The notes under the pieces: model-generated | What the model was told of the DNA's origin: nothing | Databases searched by the model: none | The model's input: only the letters and a program-made list of their open reading frames with translations | Source: Persicaria tinctoria | Lineage: Eukaryota > Streptophyta > Magnoliopsida > Caryophyllales > Polygonaceae | Reading direction: 5' to 3' | NCBI GenBank assembly: GCA_037127255.1 | Contig: JBANSL010000014.1 | Coordinates: 66,252,146-66,316,145, forward strand | DNA: 64,000 nt | Shown here: positions 45,701-59,500 of the stretch, piece after piece | Layout: each line of letters opens with the position of its first letter | Position numbering within the stretch: the first letter of the stretch is position 1 | Translations under genes and position numbers: made by a program

Positions 45701-47819
45701 CTGGGAGAGACCGTCTGGCAAACACTGGAAACACAGGTACCTGTATTTTCGGCTTCAAGTTTCTCAGCTAATGCACCTGTTGGCGAGCCATCCAATGTTG
45801 AATTACTGCACTTGTTTCATATTAATAGCTAGTGGGCTTACAGAGCTTACTCATCAAGGGGCGAAGGAACTGGGTGACCGATAGTGAAGTAGTACCGCTT
45901 TTTAGCCACGGATGAATAGTCAACAACTCGATCGATCAAGGAATCTCTCTCTTTTATTGCAGAACCTGACGGAACTATAAAAGTTACTTTGTTGACCAAG
46001 CGAAGGGAAGGTAGCATCGTTCCGTAAGTTCGGAACGTGACAGGCTGGCTTCTTATCTACGACAATCCTGCATCTCCTGAGTCCCAATATCAATTATATA
46101 ATGCCTTACATAGGCGGGTATACTTCGGTAATAGAGAAATTTTGAGGTCTAATGAGGGATAAGAGCTATATTTGTTTACACGATAACCAATATATGTCTT
46201 TACCTTGGAGTGGTAAGGTAAGTGCTTTGGTAGGTGCATATATACCTCATATTTCAAAAATATTAACGAAATTAACGAAAAGGAGTGAATATTCTCAGTC
46301 CCAAGTTTACCTGTAGTACACATTGAGTTTGGTTCAATTCGCTTTCTTCGATCGGGAGTGTACCCGACATACGATCTTGCTTCTCCTCGAGTGGTGTGGT
46401 TTGGAAGTGTCTGAGGGAGGAGCGTGTGTTTTATTCGGCCGTGATCCAAGCCGACGGCTCCACCGCAGGAGTCGAAAGCCGATCTTTTTCCTGTTGAGAT
46501 GAAGCAGATATGGCGCGTGGTCCGAGTAAGGGTTACCCTTATCCTAGTTCATCTATGGTATGTGATAGCTGACTGTTTAGGGCTTACTTCCCCCACGGTT
46601 GACGGCGAGAAGTCGACGACACCAAACAGGACGTCCCTCTACGTGGCAACGGCGAGGGTAGCCTACGCAAGGGCTTTTAAAAGTGTTCTTTTTTTACTTT
46701 TACTTTTAGGTAAGGGCTAGGACACTGTCTTATTTAGCTCCCCTATTGCCTTTCCAAATCTACTCATGTAATTGTGGAGTGAGTTGCTGGTCTACTGGAG
46801 CACCGGTTGAGAGCTTTGGAGGAAGTTTCCTTAGTCAAGATCCTTACCCAGAAGGTAAGAATCATCCCATTCTGCTGAAGGGAAAGATCAAATTCTTTTT
46901 TTCATATCTAGATTTTAATTAGCTATAAAAGTGTTATAGAAGTCCTAACCTAACCGATCAGTCCTAGGTCCGTTCTAGATGAGACAGAGACTTCAAAAAG
47001 GATTCCACTACATTCAATCAAATCCGCAGACGTCGAACCTAGATCTCCCGTTTCTCCCGAATCGTAAACGGAATCACCTTAAGCAACTGGACAAGACACT
47101 GTTTCAACCGCTCGCTTTTGATTCCGAATTCAAAGCGTATGTTTTGGCTCTCCTCGCTATCTCGGTTATAAACACGCAAAATGACCCTTGGAGTGAGTCT
47201 TTCTTTCCTCGGAATTTTAGAAATTCTTCTACTGGGATTTTTTCTCTGCCGCAGAATATGATTTCTTAGAGTATAAGACTGATTTCGTTGAGTAGTCTCA
47301 TCTAAAGTGGACGATTGAGCAAGAGAAAGCGGTGGAAGAGGTTTGATCATCTCCTGCAGACTCCGCGGCATGGCATAAGACTCCACTCTAACAGTATAAA
47401 ATGAAGCGACAGCATCTTCTTCAGTGATAGCATCCGATCCGGGTTTAGCAACCCTTATTTGACCAACTTGCTCTTTTTAAAATGATTCAAAAAAAAAGCG
47501 AAGGGTGGCCTTTGGACACGTAGCCAGAGGCAAGTCAAAAAATCCAAGAGTTCCATTTTTCTTCTTGCGAGTCAATTAATTGCTTATCTTATACGGAGGT
47601 AGACGACATGGGTTAACTACTTTTTTATTGTTAAATAATTTGAAAGACTCATTGATGGCTATTCTGCTCGCTCTCAAGAGCTTGAGTAGACCGTTCGTTC
47701 AACTCGTCTGAAGGAGATTCTACTTCCTTAGATAGAAAACCCCGCTTCGCTCCCTTCGCACTTGTTTACCGGTTCGGTTGCTCTTCTTATTCATGATTAT
47801 GCCGTTCGTAGACATTCCT
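42721..47819. other. mitochondrial-type non-coding DNA
   Basis: Many short frames occur (for example 43819-44070 +, 45202-45519 -, 46090-46449 -), none with motifs I can assign. No tRNA cloverleaf, rRNA or group II intron signature was seen. Confidence 0.4.
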
Positions 47820-48390
47820 GGTCAAACTGACAGGCTTGGGGCCTGTAGGTTGGGCGGGCTTGACCCGATTGAAGAGAGGGTTGCAGTTCCGGGTGTATCA
47901 TACATTGGTTGGACTGAGATCATTGATAGTATATCCCAACTTTAGCAGCATCTTCAAAAGTATGATGTTTATCGCGGACCCGCAGTCTAACATAATTCTG
48001 GATACGGGTATGTCTTAAAGACTTCCAGCCATCAACAAAGGCCGGTTGTGCAACTTAGTCCCCAGCAACAAGTCTTCATCTGATAATTCTAGAGCATTGA
48101 GCCGTCGATGTGTCGATTTTTGCAACTCCTGCATTACTTTATTCAGGAAAGGTTTGACGTAGTTAACGCCTTTCTAAGATCTTCAGATAGACACAATGCG
48201 TCGTACACGCTTAGCAAGAAAGAAGGGTGTTTTCTTCACGAAGGGCCATGACATTGTATTTTATCTTATCAGGAGAAGCTGTTTGGTTAGGTGGAGCTTG
48301 GGATGCCCCCACTGAAGGTGCTGGAGTCTGTACGTTAGGTAATTGAGTACCCGACCTTAAAGTTATCTTGTTGACATAAACTGGCTCCTC
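47820..48390 (-). pseudogene. Ty3/gypsy gag-protease fragment
   Basis: Read on the minus strand: VNKITLRSGTQLPNVQTP (end of gag), LLSVYDALCLSEDLRKALTT, then LLLGTKLHNRPLLMAGSL and RIMLDCGSAINIILLKMLLK with SDLSPTN-like continuation. The DCGSA motif is the aspartic protease active site of this gypsy lineage. Several stops and frameshifts break it. Confidence 0.8.
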
Positions 48391-51300
48391 CGGGAAGTGG
48401 AGTGGCCATCATCTTCGTCGAATCCATCGATCGTGAGGAAGGAGCCATCTTAGATGCAGCCACCTTCAGACCCTTCTTTCTAGTCTTCAAGAGTTCGGCT
48501 TCTATGGTTCCTTCATTTTTCTTTCTTTTTTTTTTTTGCGCTTCAGTTCAGGACAAAGCAATCTTGGATCTTATGTCCCAAAACCCTGTGGTAAGGGAAA
48601 AAGAGTCCCCTACACGATCTGCTTCATGTGGACGCTTATAGTCTGGCAACTCGATGAGATTTAGTTCTATCAATCCTTTGAATACGCTTTTGTTTACTTC
48701 GCAGTCCATCTCTTTCTTGTAGCTTTATTTATGTTTTTTCCATGCCTTGTCTTTCCCAGCTCCAAACAGTCTAATTAGTGGCTTTTAGCTTCGTAGACGC
48801 AGCTCTCTCGTACTCCTTGGTCACGTCTCTTTGCCTGAGTTGGAGAGTGACTTTCCCCCCTCTCTCCTCTTCCTTACTAACAGAGTATTTGGAACCTTCA
48901 TTCACTCGAGACACTTCCGTTAGGTCACTTCTTCCTCTCAAAGTCAGTGGAGTATCTGAAAACCTGTCTTTGTCAGCTGAGCAAATTCTACAACTATACA
49001 GCTACCTTTTTTCCTATCCCTATTAGCCAAACTTTTTTAAGACTTGGAACGAGAGCTTGAGAGTCTCTTCTTGATGCTTAACGTACTCTATCGGTCCAAG
49101 TCACTACGCCGCTTTCCTCTCAAAAAAAGAAACTCTACGATGTAAAAAAAAGCTTTTGGGATTGAATGACAAGGTTCAAAGTAAGTCATCTAGAAAGATA
49201 AGCTATCTAGCCTAACTCTGGGAGGAAGAGTTTTGACAAGCTAGCTTAGAAGTTGTTTTCTTTTCCTTCTCAGACATGGAACTTTCTATCCATATCCGCC
49301 ATCAATGTTTCACACCTTAGCTGCTATAGCTTGCTGATCCCCAAGCTCAGAAGTCATACTGGACTCGGAACTCTGTTTGCTGTCAATCAGCACTACTGTT
49401 AGCGAAGCATGGCATTGTTAAAGTAAGCATTCCAGACAAAAGCTTTCATTCCATACTAGGTTCTCTCTCTGGTACTTCTTCACTAGGAAGACTTAAAGCA
49501 GTACCATTCCGGAGCGGAAATGGAAAGGAGACACTAAAAAAGTAAATAGAGCAGCTGAAAAAGCCCTTTGGCAATGCCTCGGGTAGGAAACTGCGCTTGC
49601 GAAGCTTTCTTGATTGACCGGAAAGAAGGACGGACTACTTTTAAAAGAGTGTAAAAGTGGGTTCCAATCTATCTCACCTAGCAGCATAGTTAAGGGCGAG
49701 AGTTGCGGCTTCGAATCCAAATGCGCTATACATGCAAACAACTCATTGAATGGTCAGTTGTAGTTAATCATGTATATAGAGAATTTCATTTAGCAGCTGA
49801 CTATTGCCAATAATGCATATACCCTTCCCTTAGGGTTGAATGTGTTTGATTGATGGTCCTACTATAGTCATTCTGTTTTATTCTTCTTATTTATATAGGT
49901 CTTTCTTTTAGAATTGGATAACGCGAGAAAGCAACTACTTTCACTTTAAAAGGAAGCCGGGCACGGAGGAAAGGAAGACTTTTCTTAGCAATTCGCTTTC
50001 TTCGATGTAACAGTCGTAAGTAAGGAAGGTGATTGTTCATTACACGAGCTTCGAGTAGATGCGAGAGAGAGTTAGATCCAGGCATAGCCATATTTTATTG
50101 ATTTGAAATCTCTTTGATGTGGAACTCTCTCGAAATAGCTAAGATTTTCTTTCTATAGTAAAGAGAGAAGTGGTCTCAACCCAAGAAAAAGCCTTTTTTA
50201 TTACGTTTACTATGGATTAAGATCGCGCGTAAACAAGATAGAAGGGTTCAAGTGCCCGTGGCTCAACTCAATCTCAAGGAAGGCATCTTTTTTTTTTCTA
50301 TATTGCAAGATAGAGATGATTATACTCTTTTTTTTTAATGGGAGGGGCTGGCTTTGGTATAATTATTTGTGATGCCGATGCCGCCGGTCGCCAATGGGAC
50401 TCTCCCGGCCCGGTTCGAGAGAATAAGGAAAAAAAGGTTTTCTTCCAGAAGGAGATGTCGCAATGTGGTTTGGGAGCCTACCCGTTGGAAGCTTCACCAC
50501 ATTGAAATAGTTGGCAGTAAAGTTCGTTCATGAGCCAATACTCTTAACTTACCAGAAAAACCTACAATATCGGACCTCCAAGACTAATGAATGAATATGT
50601 CAAAACCTAAAACCTTTATAAGCCGGTTTATAGAACTCCTAGTGAAAACCGAGGTCGTGATACCCGAATCACCTCACTCCTCTATAAAAGTGAAATACCA
50701 CCAGAGAACCCTTGTTCTTTCCATTCTCCAAGAGCCCGAAACACGTCTTTCTTTCAGAATATGAAAAAAATGCTTTCAAGTAGTACTACCGAGCTCGCCC
50801 ATTGTTACTTGTTTCAATTGTTGGGAAAGCCGTGGTGAGCGTCAGGTTATTAACAAGACTGCCATAAGAGGAAGCGAGAAGCCTAAGCAAGGTCGACCAC
50901 TCAAGGAAATCCCGCATACCCGGCACTGAAAAAAGCGGCTCTGGTATACTGGTATAAGAGAGACTCTTGCGTTGCAGCCGCATCTCCTTTTGAAACGAGA
51001 AGATCATGAATGAAACTTAGGTATGGCGGACCAATGCCACAGCTTCCCCTCTCGGTTTTCCTAACATCGGTTGTAGTCGTTACAGCGCAAGATAAGAGCC
51101 ATCCTCCGGACTCCCAATCCAAAAAGTAGCTATCAATTAAACCAACCGGCAAGCTGTATTTCTTTATTGAACTAGTTCCCGAAACAAAGCGTTCCTGATG
51201 TAATGACCGCAAATGTATCCCGACTCGCTGAGAGTGAAACAGCCGACCTTTCTATATCTATAGATTTTCAATAGAAGAACCTTGTGCTTTGGCGCCTTCC

Positions 51301-54300
51301 GCAGAAACGAAAGGGATGAATCCAGAACTTGAAAAGAGATGGCTAAATGAGTCGCTGACGCGAGACTTTGAAGGGGTTCACGATAGATACCATTACTGGG
51401 GTCCAATCTCGTGATTCTTTTGTCCCCGTGTACGTGTACAAGAAAATGGGGTAAAAAGGAATGCTGATGGGGCCTCGCCCTTGACAGTTCGGTTTCTTCT
51501 CCGGGTCCAAGGGAATGGGTGATCGATGAAAGAAATCGACTGCTCAGTCTGATAGCAGTCAGGTCTTATGGCAATCGCTCCTAGGCCGTTGAGCATGCCG
51601 GTAGTCAATTAAGAGTTCGGAACGACACATCGGCCGTACCTGCTCTTCCCAGCATCAACGTGGTAGCTGACCGACGTGTGCACTCTTTCTTTCATATTAT
51701 GACTTTCAAGCATGTAATTAGAGCTTCTATTACACCTGCAACGCAAGCTCCAGGGGAACATAAGTTGACTTGTTGTTTGCTATATCCGGAAAAGTGACTG
51801 AACGTATTTTGAGAGCGCGCCTCTGCAGCCTCACAGTTGTCTTTTTCGGTTTGACGATGCTCGACCAACCAGTCGAGTGGCTTTCACTCCTCCAGTTCGA
51901 TTATTATTCTTAACTTGACTTATTATTCTAATCTTTATCAGAAGAGATCAAGTCGTTTACTTCTTATTTGTGACTCTTGCCAACAATTGGTTCTTTAACT
52001 GGCACTTGACTCGAAACAAGGCTTGAACAACCACCGTTTTCAGGAGATTACTTAGAGTAGCTAGACGGATTCACCATTACTTATTATATAAATAAGGAAG
52101 AAGGAAACCTGGGATTAGACCAATAGCGCCCCCACCCTACATTCATGACATACCATTAGCATCCATTCCCAATCGAGTTGACTAGACCAAAACCCGGGAC
52201 CTTGTAGGTATCGGTCACTTTGCGAACTCAGACTGATTTGCTAGGCTGATAGTTGCCCTTCCTCTACCAAAAATGCAAGCTCAAGCTAAGGACTCTCTCT
52301 CGGCCTATTCCTGGTGATAGTAATAGCCTCATCCCCTGGGCTTTCTCGGCCCGGTATGCCTAATCCTGAAGTGGAGCTAGGGTAAGAGAGGTAGCCTAAA
52401 GAACTTATAGCTCACTCAGTCAGTTCAGTGACTCTTCTTTCTTTCGTAAGCCTTAGGAAAGGAGAGATTCGATATTAGCAAGTGAATCAGAAGCGGAGAC
52501 TGGAAGCTCTGCGGTTGTTCTCGAGGGTATACTTCTTACTCTTACCGAAGGCTATATACTATCTTAATCCTTACTAGGCGAGACTCCCTTGATAGCAAGG
52601 TTAAAAAGCCTAAAGACCCGAACTCAGTCTTAGACTTAGAAAGTCCTAAATGAATAGGAACTTCTCTTGTTCACGCTTCTGCTCTTCTTGTGTTAACGGA
52701 TTTCTTGCTTTCGCTACGCCCCTCCGCTTCACTCACTAGCTTTAGAGCTGCACTCCCTTGGGTGGGGTGTAATCGAGGTTTATCAAGTATATAATCAGAA
52801 AATAGGCAGCTAATTCATCCGCATCTGTTGAAGTCAGTCCTGCTTCAAGTGTCCTAAGATCCGGAAGAAGTAGATTGGTTTTTTCACCGTTCAGGGGTGG
52901 AAGATTCAACATTAACTGATTGAGCCACAGCAACAACAGCTATAGGAAAAAATATCCTTTAGGTTGTTAAGCCGGTACCACACCACGAAAGCTCGAAGGT
53001 ACGTCCTTTCCCGCAGCTACCTTAGATCAGTAGATAAAGGAAATTGAATCTGCTGTGCAATAGTCGAAAATGCTGCTAAAATAGAGGTTGTCTTGGTCCT
53101 TGAGTAAGGCCATTGAGCAAGGATATCAACACAAACAAAAGAAAAGGGAAGACCAAGAGAGAAAACGATTTCCTCTTCTTAAGATAGGGCGCATTTAAAT
53201 ACACCCACTCTAAGAGCTGAGGGGATTCTTTTTAAGGGAAACCAAAGCCCTTACTACAACGAGGGACATTCATTCACTGGCTATCTTTCAACAAGGTTGA
53301 AGAAAAGCCTAATGCCTTGACCCATCGGGAGCTATAAAAATGCCGATATCAGCCCCAAAAAAGGTGATTGATCAAGAAGGTCGTTCAAACCGAGTCGATG
53401 TAGGAACTTCGAAACTCCACTTCTTCCTCATCTTATCTTATTGCATACTTTCCAGGACTTAGGGGATAGCTATACTTGTTAAGCAAAGCAGGAATGCCCG
53501 TAGCCGTAGCGTAGAACGCATTTTCTAAAGGCGGGTAACGGTAACCACGGCTTGCCGAACCACGAAACGAAAAAGAGCTCTGGACCAAGGAAGAGCCATA
53601 AGAGGTCTTTCTCTTCAGAGGCGAAAGAAACAAGCCCAAGAATCATATAGCTAGATGTCCTGAAGCAGTAGAGGAAGCTGCTTGAGAAGAGGCTGTGGTA
53701 CGTCGAAGGCTTTGAGAGGGATTTCCAAGTTCTACTTATTAGAAGTCAAAGCCCTAGAGCACGGAACTAGAAATCCTAGAAGTCACCTGCACTTTTTCTT
53801 ACCGGACGGGCTAACCTTCTTCCTAATGGATTACGAGGGTGGGAGTAGACCAGGTGAGCCAAGAGGGTGGTCGTAGACCAGGGGCGTAAGTACCACCGAC
53901 GAGAAGGAAGGCCGATGCAACATGTTGGCTACCCCCAGTCTCCGAGGTGAGTTAGCTCCTGTATTAGGGATAAAGGGCATCTCATTAAGGTATTTGGGCA
54001 TACCTTTCATTTTTTTTTTTACGTTATAACTCGCGCCCTGTTTTGTTTGCTTTCGAAGCAGATTCACCTCGACCAAGGGCACCCTATGCTAAGAAGGGCC
54101 GCTAGCAGGAATACTCTTCATTCTTTCACCTTTTTTCATACCCTGTTCCCCTTTGAACCTCTTTGAAAGAAGGAGCAGTTGTTGCAAGTTCATCAGATGA
54201 ATAAATAGTGCTGTGGTTTGGAATGGAATAGGCTCTTTTGAGGAAGATGTCCATCAAGCAGCTTGATAATTTATCTCTTTCTTACCGGAAGTGACATCCC

Positions 54301-55939
54301 TATAATAGTATATAATAGTATAAAGACGAGTTAGCAGGGCAGTCAGCCTCCTTCAGATTGAAAGTAGCAGTAGGAGGGCATGTGTAAGCCGTTCTAAGAG
54401 TAAGGGGCCTAGCGAGCCAAAAAGTATCTTGGTTGACAGTTAACTGATTGCCTATTTCCAAAACCACTAGGCATAGAATGCGCTCTTAGCCTTCTGACCT
54501 TCGTCTAGTAAGGTGAGATCCGACCCGAGGCAGGGCTCTTTCATAAGATTGATTGGCCTTTGAATTCAAGCAGGATTGAGAGCCGATTCGATATTGCCCT
54601 GAAGGCCAACTAGTCTTTAGGTTAGGGAATGGCAAAAAGCTCTTGTTTCGAACGAAATCCAATAGTCAATCCCTCCATCACGGACAGAGACTAGGCTGCA
54701 CCTTCTTCCTCTTCTGCTTGATTGCTTGCTTTACTGTAACAAGGGAATCCCCGCATCAAAGCCCCTTTTCCCCCGCAGTTGTATGACAAAGAGTAGGACG
54801 TAGCACTAGGCTAAGGCAAGCTTAGAACTGATTGACCTGTAATAAACTGTATTACTTGTACCCGGAAAAGGCCCCCTATTAATAGTTCACCGGTAATCCC
54901 CCTTTTATTTCTTTTTCTTTCTCGAGGGGCGTAGATAAGAGCCAAGAAGTAAGTGGCGGATGCTTGAACATAGGCGGATGTGGGACACAGAAAGAATCGA
55001 TTCAGGTACTCCTCCCTAAGTAGCATTCTTGTAAGTACAGAAGGAATTATCCTATCTCTGAAAAAATAGAGCTAAAAGCAATCTCTGGTATAGATATTGA
55101 TCCGCCTCTACGGGAGGTGGTTGGGGAATCAAGAGAAGCAAGGCGGGGCACATCATACTAAACTCTTCAGGGATTGTGTCATGTCAATTTACATAGTTCA
55201 TTTGGGTATAAGCCTGTCCACGTGCAACTTGAACTCTTCGCTGGTTTGAGATCTACTTCGTTAGAATTGGATGTCTTAAGCGTTTCGGATCAACCCCTTA
55301 CTATAACTATAGGTTCAGAATGAGAATCTTAGACACCTTCCGTTTAGCGCTTGAAGCATGGCTTGCCATTTCGATGCATTGATACATCGACTTTCCGTAG
55401 TTGAGCGGACCATATAAGACAATTACTGCGAGAGTCTTCGCCTGACTTAAGAGGATAGCTTTTACCCTAAGGTATCTATAGGCCCTGAAAAGTCTATAGA
55501 ATATGCTTGTAGGGGAAATGAGTCTTTTTAAAATACGTGGAAAAAGCGCTTTAGTCGTATCTTCTCCTCGTATGGTAAAGAAAGAAACTCCGGATGTATA
55601 AAGAGCCTATAGCCGCCATATCAGAACCTCCCGAAAGAAAGAGAATTAGACCAAAAGGGAGTGAGGCCTCTCAATAAAAGCAAAGATAGGGTGCTGGCTT
55701 TCAAACGATCTTATATAAGCTTATGCTCTAGGTAATATGTGCAAATAAAAGAACAAAGGCTTTTCTTCTACTGAACTGGCTTGCTTAAGAGGGAGATTCT
55801 TATAAATCGAGTGACTGCGCTTGCCCCACTGCCAAAGCAAAGGAAATCTAAAAAAAAAGAAGCTCAATCGCCGGTTGGGCTATCCTCTCAATCGTTGAGG
55901 CCTAACAGGCGAGCGGAGTGAGGGGAGACGGGGGTGAGA
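48391..55939. other. mitochondrial-type non-coding DNA
   Basis: There are no assignable genes. A frame near 50340 reads GGAGFGIIICDADAA, faintly like an RNase H start, but no further RNase H motif follows. Two near-identical words GAGGGTGG-CGTAGACCAGG occur 25 bp apart at about 53836-53882. Confidence 0.4.
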
Positions 55940-56006
55940 CGAGATGTAGCGCAGTCTGGTCAGCGCATCTGTTTTGGAGAGATGGGTTCGAATCCTTTCA
56001 CCTTGG
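55940..56006 (+). pseudogene. trnP: mitochondrial-type tRNA-Pro (UGG) pseudogene
   Basis: The acceptor, D-arm and anticodon 5' half (GTAGCGCAGTCTGGTCAGCG, then CATCTGTTTTGG) match plant mitochondrial trnP. T-loop GGTTCGAATCC and the 3' acceptor strand CACCTTGG are also present. Between anticodon and T-arm about 8-10 nt are missing, so the anticodon stem cannot close and the variable loop is lost. Confidence 0.8.
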
Positions 56007-59000
56007 ATGTGGCGAACGAACAGGAATGGCTATTAGGGTAATATGCATAGGCTGAGTTCGAAAAGTGTGTCTATTCATAGTTCTTTCTCGATGAGAAGAA
56101 GATTGCCTTTCTCCTTTTTCTCATTTTCTCTGATCTGAGGATGAGATCGATGCATCAAGTTAGATGCTTTACTTAACTTATATTGTCGGACATTGGCAGC
56201 GGCAGCTAGTTTCATAGAAGCCGGTCTCACACAGTCTGGAAGAATAGCCTTCCTTCTTCACGTAGGATCATCCCACTTTCCCCTTCCTTCCCTTGGTCGA
56301 GCTAGTTGTGGAAGAAAATTCTTTAGTGGTCCTAGCCAGCCCAGGCCTATATCCGAAATGTCGGAAGCATTTGAAAGAGTCTTGAAAAGGCTCCCCAGGG
56401 GAATGAGAAAAAGCGGGAAGTCAAGCTACTAGCCGGGAGTTTGATGGAGCTACTGCGAATAACTGAATTATCATGACTGGAATCAGATGTACCGCAGAGG
56501 AGCATCAACCAGCAGTAGCGCTGGATAGAGGACTTTATTTGGATAGGGTACTTTATTTTATTTAGGGTCCTAGGCTTTACAGACCAGAAGAGCGGTAAAG
56601 ATCAAAGAGAAGGGCTAAGAGAAAAGGATGGAGCCAGATGAGAAAAGAAATTCCAATCTTGTTGAAATAGAGAGTACTGAAAAGTCAGATAGTGGCATCT
56701 AATAAAGAAAAAAAGAAGGAAGAATCAACTAGTCGCAGAAGTAGGACTGAAAGCCTTAGGTTAGTTAGCGTGCAACCGCTTTTCTTTTATAGCAGGGCGG
56801 AAAGTTGAAATTCAGACTAGTAGGAAGGATCTCCCGGAGCGCTTCTACTAGAGCTTCTTGAGTTAGCCTAGCTGCTGGAGCTAGAGATAAGTAAGCATGG
56901 ATCAGAGTTGAAAGAACTGAACCTGGAATAGAATGAAGACCCGGCTTTTTGAACTCAATTTCCCGAAGAAGAATTCCACTCGTAGACGTCAGGAGTTGCC
57001 TTTACAGAAGGATGGTTGTTTGCGGCGAAAGAATCTTACCAACCTTCAAAGGTCAATATCCGCAAATGACGAAAGCCCGGGAAATGGGCCTTTTTCCATG
57101 ACATGATTCGGTGTGTGTATTCAATTACAGCGGGTGCTTTGGTAGATGTCTTTTCCATTCTATAACGGGGATCCATTCTAGACTTGAGGCAGCTAATAGT
57201 TCTCCTTCTACTTCCGAAATGAAGGGAAATTCCCGGATCGGCCAAAAGAGGATATTATCCTTATGTAAGCTTCTTTCGTGATTGGCTTGTTCAAGACTTC
57301 TTTCGAGATCTGCTTTATCAGATCTTATCTCTTTCCAGTTCATCCAATCTATAGAGTTAGACCGTGGAAAAGAAGTGGATTTCCCATACCTCTCATAGGG
57401 AGATCTAAATCAGGGACCAATAATCCCCAAATCTGCTTATTCTAACTTCACAATTGGACTAGACACAAATTGCACCGTTAGAGCTCCCTTCCCTTTTGAA
57501 GAATAAAATTCCATCCAGACATAGGGTTTGGCTACCAAGTTGGAACGCAAAGGGTCATCACTTAAGATTAGAACTTGATCTTCAGGATGGGCTAAATGGC
57601 TTGTCGATTCAAAAAAAATGGAAGATGCACTTCTAATGATGTCTCTATCTGCTAAGTCATCCCGTCCCATAGTGTACGCTCACTTCTTGCAGGTTAGCCC
57701 ACTCTAAGACGAGTGAGGCTTTCGCTTGCCTTATCAGAAGAGGATTCAATCCAGCCATTGGTGCCGTAGGTTAGAGCGCACGGATCAGTAGCCGAATCAC
57801 CCACCCTCCTCTGCTAGCCCTGAAAAAAGAGTATAGTAGCGCTTAGCTTCTTCGCGTACATTATTCCGACGACCCTATTTATTTAGTCCTTTCCGTTGAA
57901 TAATCTCCTTCTTAGATCTTCTCTTTCGAGAAAGGAAGTGTAAGATGCACAGCTGCTCTATCTAGCTGTTGGTCTTTCCCCAAAAGAATTGTCACTCCGT
58001 GCTCTCACTCATTTATGGAGGGGTTGGAAAACTGCCAATAAAGGTACCCTGTAGTGGATCCGTCTATCTGACCTCGCCCTATGATATGGCTTTCACCAGC
58101 CGCGGTTTGATAAAGCTCCCACTGACAAGCAGTCTTCTTTTGCCCACACCCTATGTCACTGAAGCCCACCGACCAAAATGTACTCCCATTCTCGCACTAG
58201 CAATAGTTGATTGGCCCAAAAAATGACCGCTTCGTAAGAGATCTTCATTCACAGAATCCGTATTCGTGTAGGGTCCACCCCTTAAGGATTGCGCATGGGC
58301 CGCAGAATGCTCGCTGAGGGCAGGCCCTCTTCCCGGTTAGAACAACCTGGTCATCCTATAACGTATATAACGTAGGCCCACACATCTCTAGAGAGAGAAA
58401 GGGGACGGAGACTCAGACTATGGGATAGTACAACCCATATCATCCTTTCCGGTGCAGGGGAATGCCTTCCTTCACGCTTGCGCGCATCTAATGCAACCCC
58501 CGAGGAACAGGAAAAAGCCCACCAGATTTAGGGTGTGTCAGAGCTCGCAAAAACTGCTTTTCAGCTCCAAGCAAATCTCCATCACCATATCACGGTTCAC
58601 ACATTCACCTAAAATCGTTGGGCGATTTAAAGTCTCTTGAAACCCCTTCTTCGTGAGAGAGGGCCACGAAAAACGATCACCGAGAGTGCTTGCTTAAATG
58701 TATAGGTGTGGCTATCGGTCAACAAGACAAGCAGGCATCATAATTCCAATCGCAATTCTCCGCGTTCGTAGCGGAGGTCCATGGCACTAGACCGGTCAAG
58801 GGGTGCGAATCAGAGGGATCGAAGAAAAGGAGTCTTCCATTTAGCCTTTCTTCGGGGGGCCCCTTTTGGGATATAAGAACGCGAGCGGTGGACGGAACGG
58901 AACTTCTCACTGAAGGAAGTTTTACCGAACATCATGTCCAGGTTTGGTCTCCCCTACTACTAGAAACATAGAAACAGCTAGCCACGGTGCTTGGATACGG

Positions 59001-59229
59001 GCTCCCTAGGTATTCAAGGTACATCACAAGCAAGAGTTAAGTCTAGTCCGTGTCTAGCCAAGCTCTAGACGGGATAGACATTCACGTGTACGAGAAGGAA
59101 CTACCACTCATTAGTACAAGCCTAACAAGAAAAAGGGAATTCATTCCCTTGTTAGAAAATATCTCACGGACGGCGCCCTAGCAAGATGCAAGATGCCCGG
59201 GCCGAGCAGAAGCAACAGAGACACTAAAC
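56007..59229. other. mitochondrial-type non-coding DNA
   Basis: Short unassigned frames only; no RNA gene or retroelement motif was recognised. Confidence 0.4.
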
Positions 59230-59500
59230 AAAGTCCACAAGGACGTATGTGGACAGACATTGGACGTCACACTCTACAGATGTCTCTAACGTCTTGGCTA
59301 TTACTGGCCCGAGAGGCTCAAGCAATGCAAGAAAAGTCTCGGACATGCCAAGCCAATCCTCATCAAGCAGAAGTCTCTCTTTCGTGGACCATGATACTGA
59401 CTGGCGGACTCAATATGTCCAGTTTCTGCGTAACAACGCCCTCACAGATGGCCAAAAGGAAGGCAAAAAACTGCAAAAACACGCCAAAGGGTTCAAACGA
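59230..59500 (+). pseudogene. rearranged gypsy integrase N-terminal fragments
   Basis: 59230-59375 gives VHKDVCGQTLDVTLYRCL, then RLGYYWPERLKQCKK and GHAKPI, the H2C2 zinc domain of gypsy integrase. 59385-59500 gives DWRTQYVQFLRNNALTDG and EGKKLQKHAKGF, which in intact elements precedes the H2C2 domain. The two pieces are therefore in swapped order. Confidence 0.65.

Noticed and set aside
49660..49740. tRNA-like word CTTCGAATCC
   Set aside because: No matching acceptor stem, D-arm or anticodon arm around it.
50340..50480. Possible RNase H start (GGAGFGIIICDADAA)
   Set aside because: Only one weak motif, with no downstream catalytic Glu/Asp blocks; too little to call.
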